DNA from: Meandrina meandrites
Taxonomy: Eukaryota; Cnidaria; Anthozoa; Scleractinia; Meandrinidae
Direction of reading: 5' to 3'
DNA: 64,000 bases
Assembly: GCA_963693305.1 (NCBI GenBank)
Contig: OY855905.1
Location: 5,288,701 to 5,352,700, forward strand
Below, piece by piece: positions 26,101 to 39,600 of the stretch. Below the pieces are notes generated by a model that was not told where the DNA came from, did no database searches, and saw only the letters and a program-made list of their open reading frames with translations. Made by a program: the position numbers and the translations under genes. How positions within the stretch are numbered: the stretch's first letter is position 1; each line of letters begins with the position of its first letter.

Positions 26101-29100
26101 AAGCTAATTTTACAAATTTGGCACCTGCTTGATGTCTCTAGCCTATACAGCCGAAAAGTGCCGTCCTTCATCTGCAAAAATATGCAAAATCCCATGTACG
26201 TTTTCAGTATTTTAAAAGTTATGTCCGTTTGTATCAGCACATGTACAAGCATTTGTGATTTTTTCGCCAGTATCGAAATCAACATATCTCAAGCAGATTT
26301 TGTCATAATACAGCTTACCTGCTTCGCTATTCGAGCTTATATCCACCTTGAGACGTTTTTCAACTTCCAGGCTGCTGAATTCCATAATAACTCCAGCAAA
26401 TAAGTAAGTATTGCCTTCGAAACTTGAACACGGCCTATTCGGACTCTTGGCAGCGAACCCTAGTTCGAAACAATGGCAACATTTCGTGTTAAAAATTCAT
26501 TGAAACATTACTTCCGAGCTAAATTCCTTCACAGTTCAGTCAATGAACTCTCCAAGTCTACTATTAAGAATAAAACCCAGATTTTAGGGCTTACATTTGG
26601 AAGACATCCTCCAATTTATAGTGCTGAACGATCGAGTACAAGTGTGATGCTGCTTCCTCAGAGGTCCGCATGGAACCTCATGCGTAAAACCGCTAGCAAG
26701 GGTTTTGAATGAAGTCTTTGGCATTTTGGGGAAAAGTAGACTTTAATTCGAATTCATGATTAAGGGGGAGGGGGCACTTTGTCACTAAAGAGTCTCTGGC
26801 CAGGTTATCATAGCTTTCTGAATGCAGGAATAGCATCAACCCTGTCCAGTTGCAAACGTGTCAGGTAAGTCAGCTAAGAGGAACGGTGCGCGAATGTGAG
26901 CTGATCCTTAACAGTTCGGGGTTGCAACTCGAACTATCCTCGGATCAGCTTGAAAAACAATGGATGTATGAGAAAAATTGTTCTGAAATGGCGGACGCAC
27001 TCGACGGAACAACTTGTACCCATTTTTCAGTGTTGACCAAAAACTTCGGATTATCCGAACACAAGCGAAGCTTCCGAAAGTACTCATACGAGTAAACACG
27101 GAAATTGACTCTTCAAACGGGAAAACTGCTCCACAGCAATGTCTGAGTGTGAAAAGCCAGATAAATACTGGCGGCCACGTCGCACTTTCCATTACCCACT
27201 GCATTTCGGCAGGAAAATCAGCACTATGTAAGGACGGACAACACGTCACGACAGGTTCCCGTAAGTCTGCTCTGTTGTAAATACTTGCTTTCCTAATTTG
27301 CAAGTACTTACTTTCCTGACAATGCTGTGCCGACTTTTAGAGCGATAAATAAGCTGAAATGTCATCTGTAGTAATAAACTTGTTTAAAAGTCACAGTGCA
27401 GCTCTTAAAAGAATTGCCGAATAATTAACAGTTGGACTGAGTTCAGTACTATTGCACGCGAGTCAGTATAAAGGCGATAGCACAACAGTGATTAATAAGT
27501 TGCAAAATACTTGAGACCGCTATATTCTCGAAATAAACGAAAGCCATACTAAACCTGAAAGTATGCAGGCAATGTGGCAGTGGAACTTGAACAATATAAA
27601 TTACACGTACACTTTCGATTGAAATAACATTACTCTGAGCCAAGCTTGAAATCGACAACCATACAGTTCACACCAAGTGTTCATAAACTTGTATCACTGA
27701 CAAATTATGGCCGACCTGAAAAATCCATAATACATATGCTCTTATTGCCAAAATGATATTTTAATTCTCTAATGGCTACATTTCCATAAAGAATATTTGC
27801 CTGTGTTATAAACGCTAGACGAGAAACTGAATCAATAAATCACAAATGTAACTTGACACCAATGCTCACGCCAATGCAAAATTAGAAATTCTGCTGTTTT
27901 CAACGTTTAGAAATTTACATGCATCCATTTTGTGTCCTTGGTGTTTTAATTGAAAGCACTGCCATTTGTTTTCATTTATAGGCCCATCATAAATTCTACA
28001 AGTCATGCAATTGACAGAGGGAATCAATACTTAACTTTCATGTTTATTTAATATAGTTAGCTTCAGAAGACTTCCGGTTTGAAAAACTGATCTTTCAACT
28101 GAAGATTGAAAATACGAATGAAATGGGCATATGTTTCTGCACACAAAACCAAATTAACCTTACGAATAACTAGCATAAATGCTGTTTTAATTTGCGATCA
28201 GCAAAATGTCTGTTCGTATTATATGTTAAACCATCGAATAAGGGATTTATTATTCCAGTAAAAATAAAGTTTGGTTTGGCCATTTTGTCGCTCCGCTTTC
28301 AGTCCGTATTTTTGCCCTGTTCTACAGTGTAATAACGTGTCATATTTTGCGCGTTCTTTTGCCCTAATATGGTAAAATGGCCCAATAGTGGAATGATAAT
28401 TAAGCTTATTTATCGCTCTACAAGTCGGCACAGCATTGTCAGGAAAGTAAGTATTTGCAATAGGAAAGCAAGTATTTACAATAGAGCAGACTTTCGGGAA
28501 CCTATCGGGACGTGTTGTCCATACATAGTGCTGATTTCCCTTGACATGTCAGGATTAACCGCATTTCTGGTCTTCAACCGTTTTCCCTGCCGATATACAG
28601 TGGATACTGGCAAGTGCGACGTGGCCGCCAGTATTTATCTGGCTTTTCACACTCAGACATTGCTGTGGAGCAGTTTTCCCGTTTGAAGAGTCAATTTCCG
28701 TGTTTTCTCGTATCATTACTTTCGGAAGCTTCCGCCTGTGTTCGGACAATCCGAAGTTTTTGGTCAACACTGAAAAATGGGTCCAAGTTGTTCCGTCGAG
28801 TTCGTCCGCCATTTCAGAACAATTTTTCTCACAGATCCATTGTTTTTCAAGCTGATCCGAGGATCTTTTGTAGTTCGAGTTGCAACCCTGACCTGTTAAG
28901 GATCAGCTCACATTCGCGCACCGTTCCTCTTAGCTGACATGCGTGACACGTTTGCAACTGGTCAGGGTTGATGATATTCCTGCATTCAGAAAGCTATGAT
29001 AACCTGGCCAGAGACTCTTTAGTGACAAAGTGCCCTCTCTCCCTTAAAAATGAATTCGAATTAAAGTCTACTTTTCCCCCAAATGCCAAAGACTTCATTC

Positions 29101-31674
29101 AAAACCCTTGCTAGCGGTTTTACGCATGAGGTTTCATGTGGACCTCTGAGGAAGCAGCATCATACTTGTACTCGATCGTTCAGCACTATAAATTGGAGGA
29201 TGTCTTCCAAATATAAGCCCTAAAATCTGGGTTTTATTCTTAATAGTAGACTTGGAGAGTTCATTGACTGAATTGTGAAGGAATTTAGCTCGGAAGTAAT
29301 GTTTCAATGAATTTTTAACACGAAATGTTGCCATTGTTTCGAACTAGGGTTCGCTGCCAAGAGTCCGAATAGTTGCCGTGCTCAAGTTTCGAAGGCAATA
29401 CTTACTTATTTGCTGGAGTTATTATGGAATTCAGCAGCCTGGAGATTGGAAAACTTCTCAAGGTGGATATAAGCTCGAATAGCGAAGCAGGTAAGCTGTA
29501 TTAATGACAAAATTTGCTTGAGATATGTTGATTTCGATACCGGCGAAAAAATCGCAAATGCTTGTACATGTGCTGATACAAACGGACATAACTTTTAAAA
29601 TACTGAAAACGTACATGGGATTTTGCATATTTTTGAAGATGAAGGACGGCACTTTTCGGCTGTATAGGCTAGAGACATCAAGCAGGTGCCAAATTTGTAA
29701 AATTAGCTTCTAAATCTAGGCAATTTTCAGCCTTCGGTCGACATCGATTAGTAGTGTTTATAATATGGTCAATTTCGCCTTTCCAGATAAATTGAGGGGA
29801 AAATTGTCACTTTCATGAGAAACTAGAAAGGTTTATGAGCAAATTGATATCAAATTCGTGGCTAGAAGATGCGAATGGAACATTGTACAGTGTCACCAAA
29901 AAGGCCTATTTTTAAGTTTTCGAGTCGTTGCGACTGGCCCTGACCAGGGGAAATATTTAATTGCTCCTAACGCAGCCCGAAAATTATTTCGAATCAAACC
30001 AAATCTGTTTTAGTTCTTTCTTCGGTAAAGTCTTTCAGTTGACAGAGTTTCAGGCAAAATTATTTTTGACGCGAAATTGAGTGGGTGGTTTTAACAGAGA
30101 CCGCCTCTTAACAAGCAAAACGGGTAATCAAACAAGAAAAGAAATGGTTGGTAGCTAATTAGTCGGGCTATTTTCGTCGCCAAATATAAATTGGATTTTT
30201 CTTGTTACATATTTATTAAAAAAACAGTTGTAAGGTTAACTGAGAACCAAAACACGAAAGCATTTATTATCTGCTGGGCTTTTCTTAAAAGGGACTTAAT
30301 TGCAAGTGTAGCAAGTATAGCTTTTGTCTGTTTCATAACCAGTTTCACTCGGTTTCTCGTCATCAAATTTCGACTGGAGTCTTTTTTTTCCTGATCAATT
30401 AATTTGTCGTAACCTTGTTACGTTTTTAATTCTGTAATGTAAAATAATTTAAGTTTGGGAAACGTTTGGTAACTTTTAACAAAAAAGACGTGAGTAGTTA
30501 TCCAAGAACCAAATTAAGCCTTAAAAACAAAAGCATTATGGGGCGCACAAGTTCTACAGACTGGACCTATACAAATAGACAAAGCATTGAGATTAGAGAG
30601 ACATAAAAACATGAAATATTAGGCACACAAGAATGTTTAGAAAGTCAGTTATTATCCATGTAGTTCTGTCACGAATAAAAAATATCAACGAAGACCAGCA
30701 AACCCATTGACTCGAATTTAAACTCTATTTTGAACTTCTTAGCACAATAAATCTGCGTAGTTACATCACATATGAGTTCTATATTAAAACTCTTGGTTTT
30801 TACATGTCTAGAGGACATTAAACAGGAACAGAATGTACATGTAGAGTTTATAGCGTGCTGGTTTGCTTGAACTTGCATCGAAGATCACACACTTCAATTT
30901 GGTTTGTTGGACTAATTTTACTATCAAATAGAATAACTTTCACTTACTTCGCTAACAGCAGACACAAACTCTCTTTCCATTGCTTCAAGGCCTTCTAAAA
31001 GATCCAAAATCGCCTCTAAATCGTCACCGAACATGAATAAACCTTCGTCGGCCATGTTGACAACACGATCTGTGCAGCGTCAGTGTCACGTGACGGGACC
31101 GTTCAACATCGGAGACGCGCTATTGTTATCGTTCTTTGAAGTTCGCCGGCTTTCATAACCAGTATCCTCTACTAACTATGTTTAAAGCCATAACAAAGCC
31201 AAAACCAAATTTTGAATTTTGTCTCTAATGATCAGATTAACTATTATTATAAACCAAATCATTATTTGAAGACAACCTTTTCCTAACTGCAGCAATTTCG
31301 TACAATTAGAAAAAATCCATGCATTTGAAGTTAATTTACGAGCTGCATTGTTTGTGTCTCAAGCATTGAAAGTTCGTAATTAATGCTAAAGAGCTGTTCA
31401 TCGCTTCTGGAGACGTCGATGTCCTCTATTTCATCTGCGAGTGTTTTTTAGGGTTATTTCTTACCATTTTGAACTCCATAAAAGTTATCTTGTTTGCACT
31501 TGACGAGAAAATTTAGAACGACACGTTTCTTGAAGGTTTCATAAAAGCAAGCTGCTCATTGGATAACATTTAGCTTCTTGCAGAAAACGATCACTTATTA
31601 GGTGATTCTTGAATATTACCGATATCTGAACCATCGATCGGTCGAACGAACGAACGAACGAACGAACGAACGAA

Positions 31675-31705
<31 letters not shown>

Positions 31706-34700
31706 TCGATCGAACGTACCAAAATTACTGAATGCTCCAATAATCTGCGTACTGCCAACGCTAATGCCCAACAGTAATGATAAATTCCTTAATAAAATGA
31801 AATTCTCTACTAATTTGTTCCGACTTATTCACTTAATGCCGTAACACAAAAGGAACTTTTTTTCTTCCTTGATAGGGGCTTGGTGAACAATCAGTTAAAG
31901 AAATTGTCATCTGGAATTTTTGATAAAAATACTCTTCTGTGGTTGCTGTAAGTATAGCTATATATTACTTTCATGACCACCATTAGTCAAAATTTTGTCC
32001 CCAGATATCAATGAGATGGTTCCTTTTTCCAATAAACTTAACGTGGCCATGCCATCTACTTAGTTCTTAGGCAATTTTGGTATATTTTATTTTATTTTAT
32101 TTTTTTAGTATACTAGTTCAATGAGAAGTTTAGTTAAAAGGACAACTTGCAGATCAACTGGATAATTCGTTTTTTCCTCAAAATCCTTATTGAAAGCATC
32201 CCCTTGGGCGTATTTCTGAGGTGCGCAAACAAATTAAGTAAAATGGTACAATACTTTACGTCTTAGTCAATTTCGGTGGTTTTATAAAAATTATTTCAAC
32301 TAGCAGTGGTAGTGAGAAAAACGGCTCTAAAATTTGAATGATATTAAGTATTAATACGAACCACAGCAATTTATTGAAATCGATATTCCATAATCGAAAT
32401 CCAATATGATTTGTGGTATATTTATCAAGTCAACATGAAGAGCGATAAGAGCAAGTGTTAACTGATTATCAAGTGTAATGTGGAGTTGCTTTCTTTGTGC
32501 ATTACTGCGCACTGCGATTGGTTCAAAATCTTTTGCCACCCACTCGACCAATCAGCTGCAAGACTAAAAGAAATTGCGATTTGGTCGAGCTCGTTTTTCT
32601 TGTTTATCAGTTTCTAAACCAAAATTAACCAACCTTAACCGGCAGACAATAGTGAATTATTTCCATGGAAACTTCATCCAAATAGTTTTTATTGATGTAT
32701 GTCATTTCATATATTCACTATGTCATCAGTTTTTATTGGCAGTAAGTTATTGTTCCAATTGGTTTAGTGATTTGAAGTATTGGCTTTAATTCCTGGCTGA
32801 CCTTATGTCTATTTTTCATACTAAATCCATTGCTCCAGAGGCGACTTTTATGGCGACAATTACTTGTACAGATTTGTTGCTTTGGAGAAATTGATTTTTA
32901 CATGTTGCTTATAATTAAAGTGAGATTTTACATTATATAGAAATTTATATTTCTACTCAGCAACAACAAAGTTAATAAGTATAGTTTCCCAAACGAATCG
33001 AACCTTAGTTAAAATTTACAACAATTTTCGATATAATTAACCCATCTCCCGGGAACATAGCTATTTCTTAATTATCCAGGTATTTGTCCAATAATCAGTT
33101 AAAGGACTTGCCCGCTGGAATTTTCGATAAAAATACCCGACTGCAGTATCTGTAAGTAGTAATAGTTCTTAGAGCCAGTACAATAATATGAAAATAACGG
33201 CTCTAAAATTTCAAAGATATTAAGTAATAATGATAAACCACACCAATGTAATGACATCGATATTGCATGTTCGAATCCAATATGACTAATGATATATTCC
33301 AAATCAACATAAATGAAATTCTCTACTAATTTGTTCCGACTTATTCACTTAATGCCGTAACACAAAAGGAACTTTTTTTCTTCCTTGATAGGGGCTTGGT
33401 GAACAATCAGTTAAAGAAATTGTCATCTGGAATTTTTGATAAAAATACTCTTCTGTGGTTGCTGTAAGTATAGCTATATATTACTTTCATGACCACCATT
33501 AGTCAAAATTTTGTCCCCAGATATCGATGAGATGGGTCCTTTTTCCCATAAACTTAACGTGGCCATGCCATCTACTTAGTTCTTAGGCAATTTTGGTATA
33601 TTTTATTTTATTTTATTTTTTTAGTATACTAGTTCAATGAGAAGTTTAGTTAAAAGGACAACTTGCAGATCAACTGGATAATTCGTTTTTTCCTCAAAAT
33701 CTTTATTGAAAGCATCCCCTTGGGCGTATTTCTGAGGTGCGCAAACAAATTAAGTAAAATGGTACAATACTTTACGTCTTAGTCAATTTCGGTGGTTTTA
33801 TAAAAATTATTTCAACTAGCAGTGGTAGTGAGAAAAACGGCTCTAAAATTTGAATGATATTAAGTATTAATACGAACCACAGCAATTTATTGAAATCGAT
33901 ATTCCATAATCGAAATCCAATATGATTTGTGGTATATTTATCAAGTCAACATGAAGAGCGATAAGAGCAAGTGTTAACTGATTATCAAGTGTAATGTGGA
34001 GTTGCTTTCTTTGTGCATTACTGCGCACTGCGATTGGTTCAAAATCTTTTGCCACCCACTCGACCAATCAGCTGCAAGACTAAAAGAAATTGCAATTTGG
34101 TCGAGCTCGTTTTTCTTGTTTATCAGTTTCTAAACCAAAATTAACCAACCTTAACCGGCAGACAATAGTGAATTATTTCCATGGAAACTTCATCCAAATA
34201 GTTTTTATTGATGTATGTCATTTCATATATTCACTATGTCATCAGTTTTTATTGGCAGTAAGTTATTGTTCCAATTGGTTTAGTGATTTGAAGTATTGGC
34301 TTTAATTCCTGGCTGACCTTATGTCTATTTTTCATACTAAATCCATTGCTCCAGAGGCGACTTTTATGGCGACAATTACTTGTACAGATTTGTTGCTTTG
34401 GAGAAATTGATTTTTACATGTTGCTTATAATTAAAGTGAGATTTTACATTATATAGAAATTTATATTTCTACTCAGCAACAACAAAGTTAATAAGTATAG
34501 TTTCCCAAACGAATCGAACCTTAGTTAAAATTTACAACAATTTTCGATATAATTAACCCATCTCCCGGGAACATAGCTATTTCTTAATTATCCAGGTATT
34601 TGTCCAATAATCAGTTAAAGGACTTGCCCGCTGGGATTTTCGATAAAAATACCCGACTGCGGTATCTGTAAGTAGTAATAGTTCTTAGAGCCAGTACAAT

Positions 34701-36580
34701 AATATGAAAATAACGGCTCTAAAATTTCAAAGATATTAAGTAATAATGATAAACCACACCAATGTAATGAAATCGATATTGCATGATCGAATCCAATATG
34801 ACTAATGATATATTCCAAATCAACATAAAAAACAATAAGGAAAAGTTGAAATCGAGAATCAAAGGCCAGATGTCGAATTGTTTTGGCATTGCTTCCCTGT
34901 GTTCTGTGATTGGTTCAAAATCTCGCGCCACCCACTCGACTATTCAGATGCAACACTTAAAGAAATTGCGATTTGGTCGAGCACGTTTTTCCTGTAATAA
35001 AAACCATTTTTCAGTTTCGAAACCAAAATTACCCAACCTATACAGCAGACAATAGTTGATTGTTCCCATGGAAACTTCAACCAAACAGTTTTTATTGACT
35101 AACACATTATTGTTCCAATTCTTTCAGAGATTTGAAGTATTGACCTTAATTCATGGCTGGTCTTATGTCTATTCGTGATACTAATTCCGATGTCTCAGAG
35201 GCGACCTTTATAGTTTATAGTTACTTATACAAATTTGTTGATTATATTGATTTTTACATATTCCTCAAAGATTTTACATACACATTATATAGAAATTTAT
35301 TTTCTATTCAACAAGAACAAAGTTAATAAGTCTAGTTTCTCAAAAGAATCGAATCCTTTGTTACAATTTACAACAATTTTCGGTATAATAACCCTTCGCC
35401 TCTTTAAATTAATTATCCAGGTGTTTGTCCAATAATCAGTTAAAGGACTTGTCCCCAGGAATGTTCAATACAAATACTCAACTAGAGAGTCTGTAGGTGG
35501 GAAATCTGCACATTTTCAGAAGTCACCCACCTACACCCAAACATTTACTTCGACATATTACAAATGACCCTAACTATTATTAACACATCACTCTTTTCAC
35601 ACAGGTTCAAGATATAATTATTTAACTAACGCTGCGAGAATAAGGAATATTAGTACTTAAGAAATGAAACGATCCAACCTAAAATTAGGGACGCACTTTT
35701 ATCAAATAGGCAATTAAAAAAGGAAGACTGATTGTACTGTTGGGCTGATAGGCTGATAGGCTTCAATTTCCATTATTTCGCCAGGCACGGCCTGACTTCT
35801 TTCGGAATGAACTTAGGCTCATTCCGCGAAGAATACCGTCATTCATTCATTCACTCGTTCATTCATTCATTCATTCATTCATTCATTCATTCATTCATTC
35901 ATTCATTCATTCATTCATTCATTCATTCATTCATTCATTCATTCATTCTGCGCCTAAACTAATTCCCATTTTATCCCGCGCTTTTACAAATATTTAAGTT
36001 TTTACACAACGCCACTTTTAAAATGTAAACATTGAATTACAAATACAAAAAAACATTAAAACGTAAAAATATTATTTAAATAAGCACTTCATTTGCTTTT
36101 AGAAGCAAATAACTTTCGAATTCCTCGAGTGCGGGTACACACGCATGCATACTTTTCCAGGCCAAATTAGTCTCAATTGATCCGATAAACTGTTGTTATG
36201 AAATAGATCATCATTTACTTTATTTACTACAGCGATTTCCTCCGTTTTGAAAAAATCCGTGCATTTGAAATTGATTAACGAGCTGCATTGTTTGTGTCTC
36301 AAGAATTGAAAGTTCTTAATTAATTAATGCTAAATAGCTGTTCAACGCTTCTGGAGACGTCCATATCCTCCACTAAGGTGTTGCTTGGCGAGAAAAATCG
36401 TCTTGCAAATTCAGAAGGGCACCGTGCGAGACGCCATTATACGTTCCTTGAAGGAATTGTAAAAGCAAGCCGCTGATTAGATAATATTTAGCTTCTTATA
36501 GAAAACGATCGTTTATTGGATGCTTCTTGAATATTCCAGATACCCGAACCATCCATCGATAGATCGATCGAGCGAACGAA

Positions 36581-36611
<31 letters not shown>

Positions 36612-39600
36612 TCGATCGAACGTACCAAAATTCCTGAGCGCCCCACGAATATAAAGAATATGAAATCCTTCACTAATTTAAATCCACTTGTTCCATTAAG
36701 AGTCTCTAACTGAGTAATCCGGGCAAAATCAAAAAATGTCGGAAGAAGGGGTTCGGCCGATCTCCACCATATTTATGTTGCATTCAGGTCTTACCCAACT
36801 AGTAACCATGGCAACATTTTTTTGTTGATTGACTTCATTGTTTCGGAGATCAGACCACCCCCAAAAAATTTGCCCCAGTGGCGTGATTTTGGGCCAACTT
36901 TAACAGTGTGTATCCCTGAACTTTTTCAAGCAACAGATTTAATTTTACATCAACATAATACTTATCCTTTGGTGGTTTAAATGCATACAAGAACAAATGT
37001 TTACTATACATCATTCAAGTTCTGCATGCAATCTTAGAAGGCATATACTTCGCGACGTTTTCAAAAATCGCGAAACTTGGCATTTTAAAATTCCTGTTTC
37101 TCGAGGGTCCGGGAAGATACAAATATCAAACTAATTGCAAGTTACTCACCGGATATAGGAGAATGTTTTAAGCCAGTGCTAAAATTGGGCCAGCGAATTT
37201 AAATTCTTTTAACGGTTCACTGTTTTACCACTTCGACGACTTTCATTAACCCAAGCAAATCCTGCTACTCTCGATCGGTTGATCCGGATTTGGCCGTGTA
37301 AACGTCCCCTAACAGCTGTAAACAATCTGCAACTTTTTTTCCTGTCTTGCTATTTTTGTTTACCCCGTAAAACATATTTATTTTGATCGAGAGACAAAAA
37401 TGCTGAAAAAGTACGGCTATTACGATTATGCTGGTGATTGCGTGACAACAGTTGAACACGAAGCTTTCAGCGTGGCCATCAAGGACATCAAGCCAAAGCA
37501 AAATGTTTCCCGTTGATTAGAAGAATGCTTTCTTTTATCCCTGAATACTTGATCTTGATTCCTAAAAAGCTTTCAAACATCCATAAATGGGCCGTATGGG
37601 TCGCTAGAAAGTAGGCACGGAATAAACTGGCACCGCTGATGTCATGTTCATAAGTTTGTTAAAAGTTCGGCTATTCCCAGTGACTTCTGTCGTCTCGAGG
37701 CTTAGTTATGGTCCGATTATTCGTCAGACAAGGCCATGGAACTAAGTTGCAGAGGCGAATGATGTTTGCTTGGTAAATTCTGACATAAAACTGCATAGTG
37801 CTTAGTAACCTGGCATGGCTTTAAGAAACCCATCAGGAATGGACTTGCGGAAAACCCCTGGAATCCGGGTAACGATTGGCCCGATCTCCATCCGTTCTTG
37901 GAGTCCGGTGTGTCATTCTCCTCCCAAGGAACGCGGAATTACAAAACGGCTGGAAATCAAGCCTGGGGTAACGAACGATCAGATTCGATTGTCAGTACAT
38001 TGTCAATTGGATTGGTCATTACAAAACACAGACTGTGGAATAAGGACTGTGCAGAAAAATGTATTATTATTTTTATGCAAATGTGTTTCAATGCACGATG
38101 TCTTTCAAATTCTCACGTGCCTATCGCGCGAGCCAGACATGATGAAATCAACATCAGGCAGTCACTAACAAGCACGCATAAAGCAGCACGATGGGGCTCA
38201 GGGAATCCTAGACTTACCAGTGGAGCAGCATTGAAATATTCGCTTCAGAAATGGAAATTTGAAGCGAAGAAAAAAAATCAATTTGCCTGTTCCTCACTCT
38301 TGGAAAGAAACTTTCGGCTGTTTTGACTGAAAGACAATCTTACTTTGCCGAGTTACCTCGGAATTTTAACAGCCTTGGTTATCATTTTATACTCAGTTCG
38401 CGTTAATTCGCAGCCAGTACTCGTTTTAATATCCTATCCGTATTTTATACCCCAGACCGTATAACATGCATAGTCAGATACATAGTCCGATCCGCAGTCC
38501 GTAGTCCACGTTTTATACCTCAGTTAATGCTTTATACACAGTGAGTAGTCCGCAGACGAGTGCGCCTTCATACTTGCCGTTTCGAAAACCAACGTTTATA
38601 TATAATGGTATCTAAACTGAGTGGAGTGCCATTTGGTCTGAAATCATACTCGTGATCTCAAAATCGAACGAGTGCACAGCGCATGACACGAAGTTCAATA
38701 AATTACATGCATTTTGAAATGCACAACTTAATTGTCCAAATACAGGATTTTAGTTAGTGCCAATATTTTAGTGATCCAGTAAACTAAAAAGATGCGATTT
38801 TGACCAAACAAGACTTGATAGGTTGTTTTGTTTCAGTGTTTCTTTCTCATTGCTGAGAAAAAGATGCGATCTCGAACAAAAATTAGAGCGATTCGTGAAT
38901 AAATCGCACTACTGAGAGCCAATCAGATTACAAGGATCACCAGTGATTTCAAAATGAATGTAATAAACAGTTTTATTATGTAAACTAGAGTGAATTACCA
39001 GGATTTCTCTTGCTGAGAAAAATCACATCTTCACATGCGAGATATCATATCATTCACGTGTGAAGATATCGATTTCGTTCCGTTTGCTGACGAGAATTTG
39101 CCATGTTTCAATGGTGAATGAGCCAAAGTTAATCGATATTAGTCGAAACATCTTCGGACTTTCCTCGGCAATCTTCGGGAATCTTCGGAAATTTTCGGAA
39201 AAGTTCGGAAATTGTTAGGAAACATTCGTATGACCACCAGAGAACATTTTGAAAATCACCGGAAATCTTCGGAAAATGGTCGGAAATCTTCGGAAAATCA
39301 TTAAAACCTCGTTATAAGTGTTATTAGTAGGTTTATAAAATAAACAAAATAATACATGGTTGCTTGAAAATGAAATTTCTCTTCTCGTGTTCAACCCGAT
39401 ATCTCACAGTTGAACACTCGAAGATAAATTTCGCAACCATGTAGTATCCTCTATTAGTTGAAGCTCATTTGAGCGCACAACAAAAATATTTCCATTGTAA
39501 CTTGCAACCAATGCAATGATGTTTCAATCGGTGTGATTTAGCGACTAGCAAGGACAGCAGATTCCGGCGGAATAATAATTTTTTTCACCCGTAACAATAT

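Larger units (their letters stand above)
30112..31875. other. Intron remainder before exon 12
   Basis: A heavily truncated LRR-exon relic may lie near 30285-30330 (AGGGACTTAA then GCAAGTATAGCTTTTGTCTG). A (GAAC)n tract is at 31643-31701. A possible minus-strand exon at 30948-31055 is listed separately. Confidence 0.4.
31795..33310. repeat. 1,516-bp tandem duplication, first unit
   Basis: Contains exons 12 and 13 with introns. It is followed head-to-tail by a near-identical unit at 33311-34826. Junctions share AAA/ATAAA. Only about a dozen base differences were noticed by eye. Confidence 0.93.
33311..34826. repeat. 1,516-bp tandem duplication, second unit
   Basis: Contains exons 14 and 15. 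An older, more diverged partial copy of the intron sequence follows at about 34690-35160 (GGCTCTAAAATTT, ATTGCGATTTGGTCGAGC). Confidence 0.93.

Noticed and set aside
31602..31844. Open frame with NERT repeats, and RSFV repeats on the minus strand at 36488-36673
   Set aside because: Both are translations of the GAAC microsatellites.
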